DNA of 39,246 nucleotides from CAZXCQ01 sp964639275. Lineage in GTDB: Bacteria > Desulfobacterota > DSM-4660 > Desulfatiglandales > Desulfatiglandaceae. Below the pieces are notes generated by a model, which saw only the letters and a program-made list of their open reading frames with translations, did no database searches and was not told the origin of the DNA. Where the stretch lies: positions 1 to 39,246 of the forward strand of contig CAZXCQ010000013.1 in NCBI GenBank assembly GCA_964639275.1, read 5' to 3'. The position numbers were made by a program, and so were the translations under genes. Shown piece after piece: positions 16,206-22,082 of this stretch (position 1 is the stretch's first letter; each line of letters starts with the position of its first letter).

Positions 16206-16341
16206 TCAAAAGATATACTCAATCCTCACTTTTTTGAAAGAAGAAAGCCTCTATTTTGAGGCAAAGCCAAAGGAAGAATATTCAGTATTTAAGAGCAAAG
16301 GGTTTGGCAATCCCTCTATGCCACTGACAAAATTCACCTGA
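16198..16341 (+). pseudogene. Truncated HepT-like (HEPN) toxin remnant
   Basis: A 47-aa frame whose ATG overlaps the mntA-like stop by 8 bp. The opening MTDQKIYSILTFLKEESLYF resembles the first helix of HepT proteins, which are normally ~110-140 aa. The catalytic RxxxxxH motif is absent and the frame ends near the 34-bp dispersed repeat at 16351. The identification rests mainly on position beside an MNT gene, so it is tentative. Confidence 0.45.
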
Positions 16342-16350
16342 AAACGCAAA

Positions 16351-16384
16351 AACAAATCATGTCCATCTTGCTAATCCTGTCAAA
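16351..16384. repeat. Dispersed 34-bp intergenic repeat (copy 2)
   Basis: Matches 13653-13686 at 32 of 34 positions. It begins 9 bp after the end of the truncated HepT-like frame, so it may mark the breakpoint that removed the toxin's C-terminus. Confidence 0.6.
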
Positions 16385-16417
16385 CTAAGAAGTATTTCGA
16401 TTTATGAGGTAATAGAA

Positions 16418-16735
16418 ATGGAACGGCTTCAGATTGATGATGATATTATCGATTCAATTGAGAAGATAGAACCGGAACGATCTCCAGGTAGAAGTATATT
16501 AAGACTTCTGGAAAAAGAAGTTATTAAGAGGATAACTAAATATCAACTTATGATTCATGGACTAGAAAAAAAATATCGTATGACTTTTGATGAATTTGAA
16601 AGGAAAACCAGGGGGTCCAAATCCGCTTTTGCTGAAGAACAGGATTATTATGACTGGGATATGGCTATCACGGCAATGGAAGATATGGAACAAGAGCTTA
16701 AAAAAGTGAGATTTCACCTTGAAAAGAAGAATTGA
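16418..16735 (+). CDS. Antitoxin-like small protein (paralogue 1)
   Basis: A 105-aa, mostly helical, highly charged protein of unknown family. Its middle (RITKYQLMIHGLEKKYRMTF, followed by DEFERKT) and end (AEEQDYYDWDMAITAMEDME) align by eye with the 113-aa protein at 18036, which has FERKYGMSFDHFSEYL and QEEDDWLDWKVAKEMLE. The next gene begins inside its last codons (17-bp overlap), a layout typical of antitoxin-toxin pairs. Base composition is clearly more AT-rich than the export genes, suggesting transfer. The antitoxin role is inferred from layout only. Confidence 0.65.
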   Translation: MERLQIDDDIIDSIEKIEPERSPGRSILRLLEKEVIKRITKYQLMIHGLEKKYRMTFDEFERKTRGSKSAFAEEQDYYDWDMAITAMEDMEQELKKVRFHLEKKN

Positions 16736-16916
16736 GGATATTATCGATAACCTGTTGCGGATTTCCAATACTGATCCTGTATTTCAAAAATTGGATATTC
16801 TGGATATGACCTCATCGTTATTAAAGGCAAGGCTAATGATAAGGGCTGATATCTATATACAGATTTATGAGAATGTCAGAAGGTCAAGGTACAGTCCCAA
16901 ACTCTATGAACTTTGA
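16719..16916 (+). CDS. Short DUF6516/TumE-like toxin, probably truncated
   Basis: A 65-aa product: a helical start (IEDIIDNLLRISNTDPVF) then a strand-like segment KARLMIRADIYIQIYENVRR. The 'KARL...D.YIQIY.N.R' pattern resembles the DUF6516 (TumE-type) toxin family, whose members are usually ~110-150 aa and continue with a conserved C-terminal half that is missing here. Start is TTG, overlapping the preceding antitoxin-like gene by 17 bp. The gene is probably a toxin remnant; family assignment is by recall and tentative. Confidence 0.45.
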   Translation: MKRRIEDIIDNLLRISNTDPVFQKLDILDMTSSLLKARLMIRADIYIQIYENVRRSRYSPKLYEL

Positions 16917-16919
16917 AAA

Positions 16920-17231
16920 ATGCCTGAAAAACACTATCTGATATTGCTTGATATAGATGCACGTAAACGACATTATCACGTTACAAAGAGTGGTAGGATT
17001 ACAAAGTTCATTGTTCAATTAGAAGTAAAGATAGGCGGTGTATGGAAAGAAGTGATGCGTTATGATTGTACTCATGGCTATGCACACAAAGACTTTTACA
17101 ATATTGAGGGACAATGCAGAAAAATGAATCTCTACCTTGATTATGATGATGCTTTGACTTTGGCAGACGATGATATCAACGAAAACTGGCAAATTTACAA
17201 AGAAAAGTTCCTAAGAGGAGAGTTCCCATGA
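16920..17231 (+). CDS. Uncharacterised protein paired with DUF5647-like gene
   Basis: A 103-aa beta-rich protein: KFIVQLEVKIGGVWKEVMRY, then DCTHGYAHKDFYNIEG, then a helical tail DDALTLADDDINENWQIYKEKF. The conserved-looking His and Asp residues in 'RYDCTHGYAHKDFY' could form an active site. It overlaps the next gene by 4 bp (ATGA), so the two are translationally coupled. I recall similar two-gene modules in other genomes next to toxin-antitoxin genes but cannot name a characterised function. A toxin role is a hypothesis. Confidence 0.6.
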   Translation: MPEKHYLILLDIDARKRHYHVTKSGRITKFIVQLEVKIGGVWKEVMRYDCTHGYAHKDFYNIEGQCRKMNLYLDYDDALTLADDDINENWQIYKEKFLRGEFP

Positions 17232-17500
17232 CAGAAAAAAAGAGATTCGTAGAAAAAAATAGCATTCTTGTTAAAGAATTTGATAGATATGTTTTGGAAC
17301 ATCCGGCATTTGCAGACAAAATACCTGATAATGCTCTCGTTGTTATGCATATCGAAGGAGACGAGGAGTTTAACAAGTGGGCAAGAGAAGCAGCAAGAAG
17401 CGTTGCTGATAGAAATAGTCCGATAGTATATGTTACAATAACTGAATTAAAACCTGTTCGCTCTCGTATAGAAAAATTAAGGCTTGAATTAGCTGCTTAG
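17228..17500 (+). CDS. DUF5647-like small protein
   Basis: A 90-aa protein. FVEKNSILVKEFDRYVLEHP, then AFADKIPDNALVVMHIEGDEEF, then PIVYVTITELKP match my memory of the DUF5647 family pattern (helix, 'L-HPEFA-KIPD-A-VV', C-terminal strand 'PVVLV-I'). The family has no established function. It starts within the ATGA overlap with the preceding gene and a good GAGGAG lies upstream, so the pair forms an operon. An antitoxin-like role is inferred only from layout. Confidence 0.62.
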   Translation: MTEKKRFVEKNSILVKEFDRYVLEHPAFADKIPDNALVVMHIEGDEEFNKWAREAARSVADRNSPIVYVTITELKPVRSRIEKLRLELAA

Positions 17501-17641
17501 GTCTTTGACCGTAGCTCCGGTAAAGCCGATAAACGGCACCTTGAAATATGTCAAAAGAGGCGGCAAAGAGCAGTCTGTTAAGGAAGAGGCTGGCAGTCGG
17601 AAATGTCTGCACCTATATGTCCTGTAATAAAGGAGATAATA

Positions 17642-17881
17642 ATGCAGGAAGTGAGGATAAAGAAAGAGGCCAAAAAGGCCTTGGAGGAATTGTCAGAAGA
17701 AAAGCTGAAAGTCGCTATGGATTTCCTCAGTTACCTAAAAGAGAAGGAGGAAATGGAAGCAACACTTGAAATCCTATCCAGTCATGAACTTATGGCCCAG
17801 ATAGAAGAAGCCGAGAAAGCGATTAAAAAGCGAAGGCTTGATGAGTTCATACCATGGGAAAAGGTAAAACGGGATGTATAA
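17642..17881 (+). CDS. RelB/Phd-like antitoxin
   Basis: A 79-aa acidic/basic helical protein (MQEVRIKKEAKKALEELSEE, then LKVAMDFLSYLKEKEEMEAT, then ELMAQIEEAEKAIKKRRLDE and FIPWEKVKRDV). The final '...EAIKKG..IPWE.VK' type ending is common in antitoxins that precede RelE/ParE toxins. AGGAG at 17631-17635 fixes the ATG at 17642. Its stop overlaps the start of the downstream RelE-like remnant by 8 bp, as in functional relBE pairs. The antitoxin looks intact, while its toxin does not. Confidence 0.72.
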   Translation: MQEVRIKKEAKKALEELSEEKLKVAMDFLSYLKEKEEMEATLEILSSHELMAQIEEAEKAIKKRRLDEFIPWEKVKRDV

Positions 17882-17969
17882 GCTTGTTCTTTATAACAGA
17901 GCTTCCAAATACTATGAAAACCTTGATGACAAGACAGCAAGAAGGGTCAATGAAGCAGCCTTGAAATAA
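17874..17969 (+). pseudogene. Truncated RelE/ParE-type toxin
   Basis: A 31-aa frame (MYKLVLYNRASKYYENLDDK then TARRVNEAALK) that matches the first strand and helices of RelE-superfamily toxins ('MYKL.....A.K....L......R...AL'), which are normally ~85-95 aa. It ends at a TAA with no continuation in other frames that I can see. The start overlaps the antitoxin stop. It is a broken toxin gene. Confidence 0.65.
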
Positions 17970-18035
17970 GTCAGAGTCAAATGATAAGAAACTTAAAAAC
18001 CCATCTTTCTTAGATATAAAGTGAGGTATAGATTC

Positions 18036-18377
18036 ATGAATACAACTAGAATAGTTGAATCACTTGTAAAAAATAAAATCTTCGCTAATGAAAAGGATAT
18101 TATGAAAGAACTCCTTCAGGATTATATCGTTCGTCAGATAAATAAGCTTAAGCGTGAAATAACCCGTTTCGAACGAAAATATGGTATGTCATTTGACCAT
18201 TTTAGCGAATATCTCCATGAGCGATCTGAATTGATAGAAAAAGGGAACCTATCCAGTAAGGAACACCATATTCTTGGTCAGGCTGTAATGCAGGAGGAAG
18301 ATGATTGGCTGGACTGGAAGGTGGCTAAAGAGATGTTGGAGTCCTGGATAGGACTACGCCGGGAGGCAATACATTGA
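18036..18377 (+). CDS. Antitoxin-like small protein (paralogue 2)
   Basis: A 113-aa helical protein sharing an alignable core with the protein at 16418: FERKYGMSFDHFSEYL against LEKKYRMTFDEFERK, and QEEDDWLDWKVAKEMLE against AEEQDYYDWDMAITAME. The start at 18036 is preceded by GAGG with ~9 bp spacing; a GTG at 18021 would add five residues. A toxin partner is not visible; a 43-codon frame (TTG 18374 to TAA 18505) that overlaps its stop resembles nothing I know and may be a remnant. AT-rich like its neighbours. Confidence 0.62.
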   Translation: MNTTRIVESLVKNKIFANEKDIMKELLQDYIVRQINKLKREITRFERKYGMSFDHFSEYLHERSELIEKGNLSSKEHHILGQAVMQEEDDWLDWKVAKEMLESWIGLRREAIH

Positions 18378-18505
18378 CTTCATTACCTTTTCTCCTGGGT
18401 GGTTTAGAAGGCGGTGGAAAGCAGTCAGCTCTGACAGGAGATCCTGTAAAGGATATTGTAGTAGTATTGAAAGAACTATCTGCTCATATTTCAGAGCAGG
18501 ACTAA
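18374..18505 (+). CDS. Possible short ORF coupled to antitoxin-like gene
   Basis: A 43-aa frame starting TTG within the stop of the previous gene (MTSLPFLLGGLEGGGKQSAL, then TGDPVKDIVVVLKELSAHIS). It has the position expected of a toxin partner but is too short and unlike any toxin I recognise. It may be a remnant of a longer gene or non-coding. It ends 8 bp before the wzt remnant. Confidence 0.25.
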   Translation: MTSLPFLLGGLEGGGKQSALTGDPVKDIVVVLKELSAHISEQD

Positions 18506-18513
18506 GCAAACCA

Positions 18514-18570
18514 ATGTCTAATGTCGTAATCAAAGTCGAAAACCTTGGCAAGCAATACCACTTTAAGTAG
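18514..18570 (+). pseudogene. 5' remnant of ABC exporter ATPase gene wzt
   Basis: ATG followed by 17 codons gives MSNVVIKVENLGKQYHFK, then TAG. This is the usual opening of Wzt-type polysaccharide-export ATPases (M-S-x-x-x-I-x-V-E-x-L-x-K-x-Y). No Walker A, signature or Walker B sequence follows. The TAG lies in the first copy of the MITE target duplication, and the same TAG would be present in the pre-insertion sequence, so the gene was already truncated before the MITE arrived. The companion wzm ends 3.9 kb upstream. Confidence 0.72.
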
Positions 18571-18574
18571 CAAA
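18567..18574. repeat. 8-bp target site duplication of MITE-1, left copy
   Basis: GTAGCAAA at 18567-18574 is repeated exactly at 18893-18900 on the other side of the inverted repeats. Confidence 0.85.
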
Positions 18575-18892
18575 GGGTGTACGCCTCATATTACGTGCCT
18601 TTTTCCGGTTAAAAATTGGCATGTTACGGGTTCGAACTTCAAATATATGACAAAATGGCTATACAATGGCCACACTTTGTCATATATGCAGCTTAAGTGG
18701 TCTTAGAGCCTGCGAATCAGAATCTATTAAAGACCTTAAAATGACATAAGAAAAATTGATCATCCTTTTCACGTTGGAACGTTTTGACACTGGTAAAAGG
18801 AAAGTTTCATCTTCGGGTCCGAGTCTATCGTGGTCTCCGGTTTTCATTCTCAACCTTTTTGCATTATGGCACGTAATATCAGGCGTACACCC
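18575..18892. mobile_element. MITE-1: 318-bp non-autonomous element with 25-bp TIRs
   Basis: The ends are inverted repeats of 25 bp with one mismatch: 18575-18599 starts GGGTGTACGCC and 18868-18892 ends GGCGTACACCC. They are bounded by exact 8-bp direct repeats (GTAGCAAA). No transposase is encoded; the longest internal frame is not protein-like. Inside, 18643-18654 and 18676-18687 form a perfect 12-bp-armed hairpin (ATATATGACAAA/TTTGTCATATAT), with a smaller TGGC/GCCA stem in its loop. The parent transposon family is not identified; several IS families make 8-bp duplications. Confidence 0.85.
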
Positions 18893-18900
18893 GTAGCAAA
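18893..18900. repeat. 8-bp target site duplication of MITE-1, right copy
   Basis: GTAGCAAA, identical to 18567-18574. Confidence 0.85.
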
Positions 18901-18906
18901 GGGCTT

Positions 18907-18934
18907 GGAGCCGGGAGCCGGGAGCAGAGGGTAT
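18907..18934. repeat. Left GGAGCNN heptamer array of S23 cassette B
   Basis: Units GGAGCCG, GGAGCCG, GGAGCAG and AGGGTAT run in 7-nt register into the S23-like start codon at 18933. Orientation is opposite to the array at 19437-19485. The GAGG inside it may serve as ribosome-binding site. Confidence 0.7.
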
Positions 18935-19328
18935 GAGCAAGGATAGAAAGAACAGGACAGGATCAACAAAGCTATTTCGGTTTCAGGATCTTGAGATATG
19001 GAAAAAGTCAATCGAGATTGGCGACAAACTCTTGGACATTGCCGATCAACTCGAAGCGAAAAAGTTATATAGATTTGCCGAGCAGGTTAGAGGGGCTGGG
19101 CTCAGCATCTCAAATAACATTTCAGAGGGTTCCGGTTCTTTTTCAAAAAAAGAGTTTGTTCAGTTTTTAAACATCGCTCGGCGTTCCACATTTGAAAATG
19201 CAAACATGGTCATTGTTTTTGAAAGGCGAGGCCTGATTGGCAGAGAAACGCGAGACGACTTGCTCAACCATTTGGAACAGGAATGCAAAATGATATCCGG
19301 CTTCATCCGAAGCCTACGAACCAAATAA
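18933..19328 (+). CDS. S23-family four-helix-bundle protein
   Basis: A 131-aa protein of the S23/IVP four-helix-bundle family, first known from intervening sequences in 23S rRNA and related to the Avd proteins of diversity-generating retroelements. Family landmarks: FRFQDLEIWKKSIEIGDKL, LSISNNISEGSGSFSKKEF and FVQFLNIARRSTFE. Members form pentamers; a cellular role for stand-alone copies is not established. The start codon lies in register with the left heptamer array. The gene is followed by a 108-bp conserved hairpin-bearing tail and then a GCTCC array, forming a discrete cassette. A damaged copy sits at 14717. No reverse transcriptase, TR/VR pair or rRNA is present in the window. Confidence 0.85.
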   Translation: MSKDRKNRTGSTKLFRFQDLEIWKKSIEIGDKLLDIADQLEAKKLYRFAEQVRGAGLSISNNISEGSGSFSKKEFVQFLNIARRSTFENANMVIVFERRGLIGRETRDDLLNHLEQECKMISGFIRSLRTK

Positions 19329-19440
19329 CCCTTTCCTCCATGCTTGCCCCGCCTGCCCTGTGAAATTTCGAAGAACCCATTTCACTGGGGTAGCTCCCCG
19401 TGGAAGAACCGGGACAGGCCGGAAGATGGTACTGGGGCTC
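19241..19440. repeat. 200-bp direct repeat, copy B
   Basis: The intact-cassette copy of the repeat at 14743-14942, with 4 mismatches. It includes the S23 3' end and the non-coding tail 19329-19436 with its two hairpins. Confidence 0.88.
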
Positions 19441-19485
19441 CAAGCTCCATGCTCCTTGCTCCATGCTCCTTGCTCCATGCTATAT
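19437..19485. repeat. GCTCCNN heptamer array, 7 units (right arm of cassette B)
   Basis: GCTCCAA, GCTCCAT, GCTCCTT, GCTCCAT, GCTCCTT, GCTCCAT and a decayed GCTATAT. The array ends 28 bp before the flippase start. Confidence 0.9.
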
Positions 19486-19513
19486 ACATATGCAGTCTTT
19501 GTGAAAGCAATCA

Positions 19514-21028
19514 ATGATCCGTGAAAATCTGAATAATACAGGAGCAATGGATATTACCAACTTCCACCAGCCCGAATCTCTTTCAAAAACGGTGGTCCGG
19601 GGCGGAATATGGGTTTTCAGTTTACGAATTACCACCCGGGGTTTAGGGTTTATCCGAACGATTATCCTCGCCAGGTTGTTGGCCCCAGAGGACTTTGGCC
19701 TCCTCGGAATTGCCATGCTGGCCATATTGACATTGGAGACATTTTCTCAAACAGGGTTCCAGGCGGCACTAATTCAAAAAAAAGAGAACCTTGAATCCTA
19801 TATGAATACTGCCTGGACGGTTTCCGCTATCCGAGGGATTGTTCTTTTTCTGGCCCTATTTTTCTCCGCCCCCCTGATCGCCGAATTCTTCAATTCACCC
19901 CAGGCCATGTGGGTAGTAAGGGCAATAGCTGTTTCCACTGTCCTCACCGGATTCAGAAGCATGGGAATTGTTTTTTTTCAAAAAGAACTGCGGTTTGATA
20001 AGCTATTTATTTATGAACTCTCGGCGACGTTGGCCGATCTTTCCGTTGCGATCTTTTTGGCCTTCGTATTGAGAAATGTCTGGGCCTTAGTGTGGGGGGG
20101 GCTTGCTGGTCACTTCGTTCGGCTCCTGATGCCCTATATGATCCACCCATATCGGCCTCAAATCGAGTTTAAGAAAGAAGAGTTTCAAGAACTTTTTGGA
20201 TTTGGCAGGTGGGTCTTAGTGTCAAGCATATTAGGACTCTTAATTACTCGGGGCGACGATATTTTCGTAGGAAAAATGCTGGGGGTTGCGGCTTTAGGCT
20301 TTTACCAAATGGCTTATATGTTGTCTAACCTACCAGCTACAGAAATTGCCCATGTCTTTGACCAGGTGGCCTTTCCTGCCTATTCAAAGTTGCAGGATGA
20401 TTTACCGAAACTAAGAGAAGCATATTTGAAAGCATTACAGGTCACAGCCTTTATTTCAATCCCGCTGGCAGGTGGAATATTTATTCTTGCTCCAGAATTT
20501 ACAAGAGTATTTTTGGGTGAGAAGTGGATTCCAATGATACCGGCAATGCAAGTGCTTGCCTTTGCGGGCTTAGTAAGGTCAATAACTGCTACCACAGGTT
20601 CTGTTTTTGTTGCGGTAGGGAAGCCAAAAATTGAAACGAGATGGCAGATAGTGCGTTTTTCGGTATTGATTGCTCTGATCTATCCATTCACCACCGAGTG
20701 GGGAATATTGGGGACGTCAATCGTGGTATTATTAAGCATTTTTGTTTCAAACATTGGCTTTAGTTTTATGGTTATAAGGGTCACAAAATGTGGAGTTAAA
20801 GACTTCAGTAAGTTGGTAGCCCTTCCCTTAACAAACGGAATAATCATGGTCTCGGCTATAGTTGCTTTAAAGAGTTATGCCACTCCGGTCGAAATTTCTG
20901 AGTTTTTCTTGCTTATGGGTGCGGGTATTTTAATATATGTTGGCATAACTTACCTGTTTGATAAGTATTTCAATTACAGGATTCAATTGCTTCTAAGGGA
21001 GAGTTTTGGTTCCTTCAGAGGAGGTTAA
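19514..21028 (+). CDS. Polysaccharide flippase of the MOP superfamily (Wzx-like)
   Basis: A 504-aa membrane protein with about 12-14 hydrophobic segments, of the oligosaccharide flippase (Polysacc_synt_3) type. Landmarks are SLSKTVVRGGIWVFSLRITTR near the start, IILARLLAPEDFGLLGIAML, and the repeat-half region with VGKMLGVAALGFYQMAYMLS. It would flip undecaprenyl-linked repeat units to the periplasm for the Wzy-like polymerase at 12108. The ATG at 19514 is used; a second at 19547 is possible, though AGGAG lies only 2 bp from it. The gene lies just after cassette B, where the body of wzt would be expected, so it may have replaced the ABC route functionally. Confidence 0.88.
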   Translation: MIRENLNNTGAMDITNFHQPESLSKTVVRGGIWVFSLRITTRGLGFIRTIILARLLAPEDFGLLGIAMLAILTLETFSQTGFQAALIQKKENLESYMNTAWTVSAIRGIVLFLALFFSAPLIAEFFNSPQAMWVVRAIAVSTVLTGFRSMGIVFFQKELRFDKLFIYELSATLADLSVAIFLAFVLRNVWALVWGGLAGHFVRLLMPYMIHPYRPQIEFKKEEFQELFGFGRWVLVSSILGLLITRGDDIFVGKMLGVAALGFYQMAYMLSNLPATEIAHVFDQVAFPAYSKLQDDLPKLREAYLKALQVTAFISIPLAGGIFILAPEFTRVFLGEKWIPMIPAMQVLAFAGLVRSITATTGSVFVAVGKPKIETRWQIVRFSVLIALIYPFTTEWGILGTSIVVLLSIFVSNIGFSFMVIRVTKCGVKDFSKLVALPLTNGIIMVSAIVALKSYATPVEISEFFLLMGAGILIYVGITYLFDKYFNYRIQLLLRESFGSFRGG

Positions 21029-21125
21029 CGTAAATGGAGATTGGGTTGTGTATATTAATGACCCTATAAATCAATTACCCCGGCGCAACGGACGCGGTGT
21101 TAAAGGCCACAATAAGGGTCAGAAC

Positions 21126-21977
21126 ATGGGTGAAGAGCTAAAACAGTTTTATGGCTCCTCCAAAACTTATCTGGAAAGATTGAAAAGGCATAACGAAAAA
21201 AGCTTCGCTCCATATATTACACTATGTAAAGAAAAAATACCTGCTGAAGCATCAATCCTTGACTGTGGATGCGGGACAGGATTTTCATCGTACCTTTTGG
21301 CTAAAGAAGGATTCAAGGTAACAGCAGTGGACATATCCCCGCTATTTATTTCTGAAGCGAAGAAGAGATATGGAAATCAACCAAACCTCGCATTCGTTCT
21401 AGGGGATGTCAGCAACCTACCCTTCTCTGACCATACATTTGATTCGGTTTGTTCAATCGCATTTCTAGAGCATGTGGTAGATCTTAAACCTACCTTAATA
21501 GGAATGTGTAGAATTCTGAAGAAGGATGGATTGCTAATTATGTTTATGCCGAACTTTCTTGACCCTGTTGAACACTTGATCAGGTTTCTTCGATGGAAAA
21601 GAAAGGATAAATGTAAACCCTGGGAAGCAAAAACTAGGATAGAGGCTCTTTATCAATTTACAAGAATTGCCCTTCTGAGGGTTGGAAAAGCCGCTGGCTT
21701 AAATAAAAAAATATACTATTTGAAGCCGATTTTGTCTAACGAAAAAAGTTTTTGCGGTCAAGATTTTGATGCCACATGGCTAACAAACCGGTTTGATGTA
21801 GGAAGTATCCTCAGAGACCTTGGCCTTTCCAGTACCTGTATATTTAATCAGAATTCTAATAGTAAAATTCTACGTATGTTTAGATTTTTTAGAATACCCA
21901 AATCATTACAATCTTTTTATGCAGAGATGAGAGCATCAGGATGTGTAATCGTAGGGAGAAAAAATAAGTTGATATAA
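21126..21977 (+). CDS. Class I SAM-dependent methyltransferase
   Basis: A 283-aa methyltransferase with motif I ILDCGCGTGFSSYLLAKEG, acidic loop VTAVDISPLFISEAKKRYG and motif IV region FDSVCSIAFLEHV, in the UbiE/Methyltransf_11 class. The start at 21126 (MGEELKQFYGSS) gives a normal N-terminus; a start at 21006 would overlap the flippase gene and add 40 residues that look unlike a protein. It may methylate a sugar of the repeat unit, or an O-chain terminus, inferred from context. Downstream GT4 gene follows after ~105 bp. Confidence 0.82.
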   Translation: MGEELKQFYGSSKTYLERLKRHNEKSFAPYITLCKEKIPAEASILDCGCGTGFSSYLLAKEGFKVTAVDISPLFISEAKKRYGNQPNLAFVLGDVSNLPFSDHTFDSVCSIAFLEHVVDLKPTLIGMCRILKKDGLLIMFMPNFLDPVEHLIRFLRWKRKDKCKPWEAKTRIEALYQFTRIALLRVGKAAGLNKKIYYLKPILSNEKSFCGQDFDATWLTNRFDVGSILRDLGLSSTCIFNQNSNSKILRMFRFFRIPKSLQSFYAEMRASGCVIVGRKNKLI

Positions 21978-22082
21978 ATAGCGTTTTAGTAGATACGGCC
22001 TCCATTAGAAGTGATTCTGCCTTTAGCAGAATTCACCCCCGCAGCTTAAAACAAGAGCTCGTATTCAAGAGTGTAATTACGG

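Noticed and set aside
18680..18940. 86-aa - strand ORF in MITE-1
   Set aside because: Spans the element's TIR and flanking heptamers; not protein-like.
18933..19328. Diversity-generating retroelement (S23-like protein resembles Avd)
   Set aside because: No reverse transcriptase, template repeat or variable repeat with adenine-specific changes is visible.
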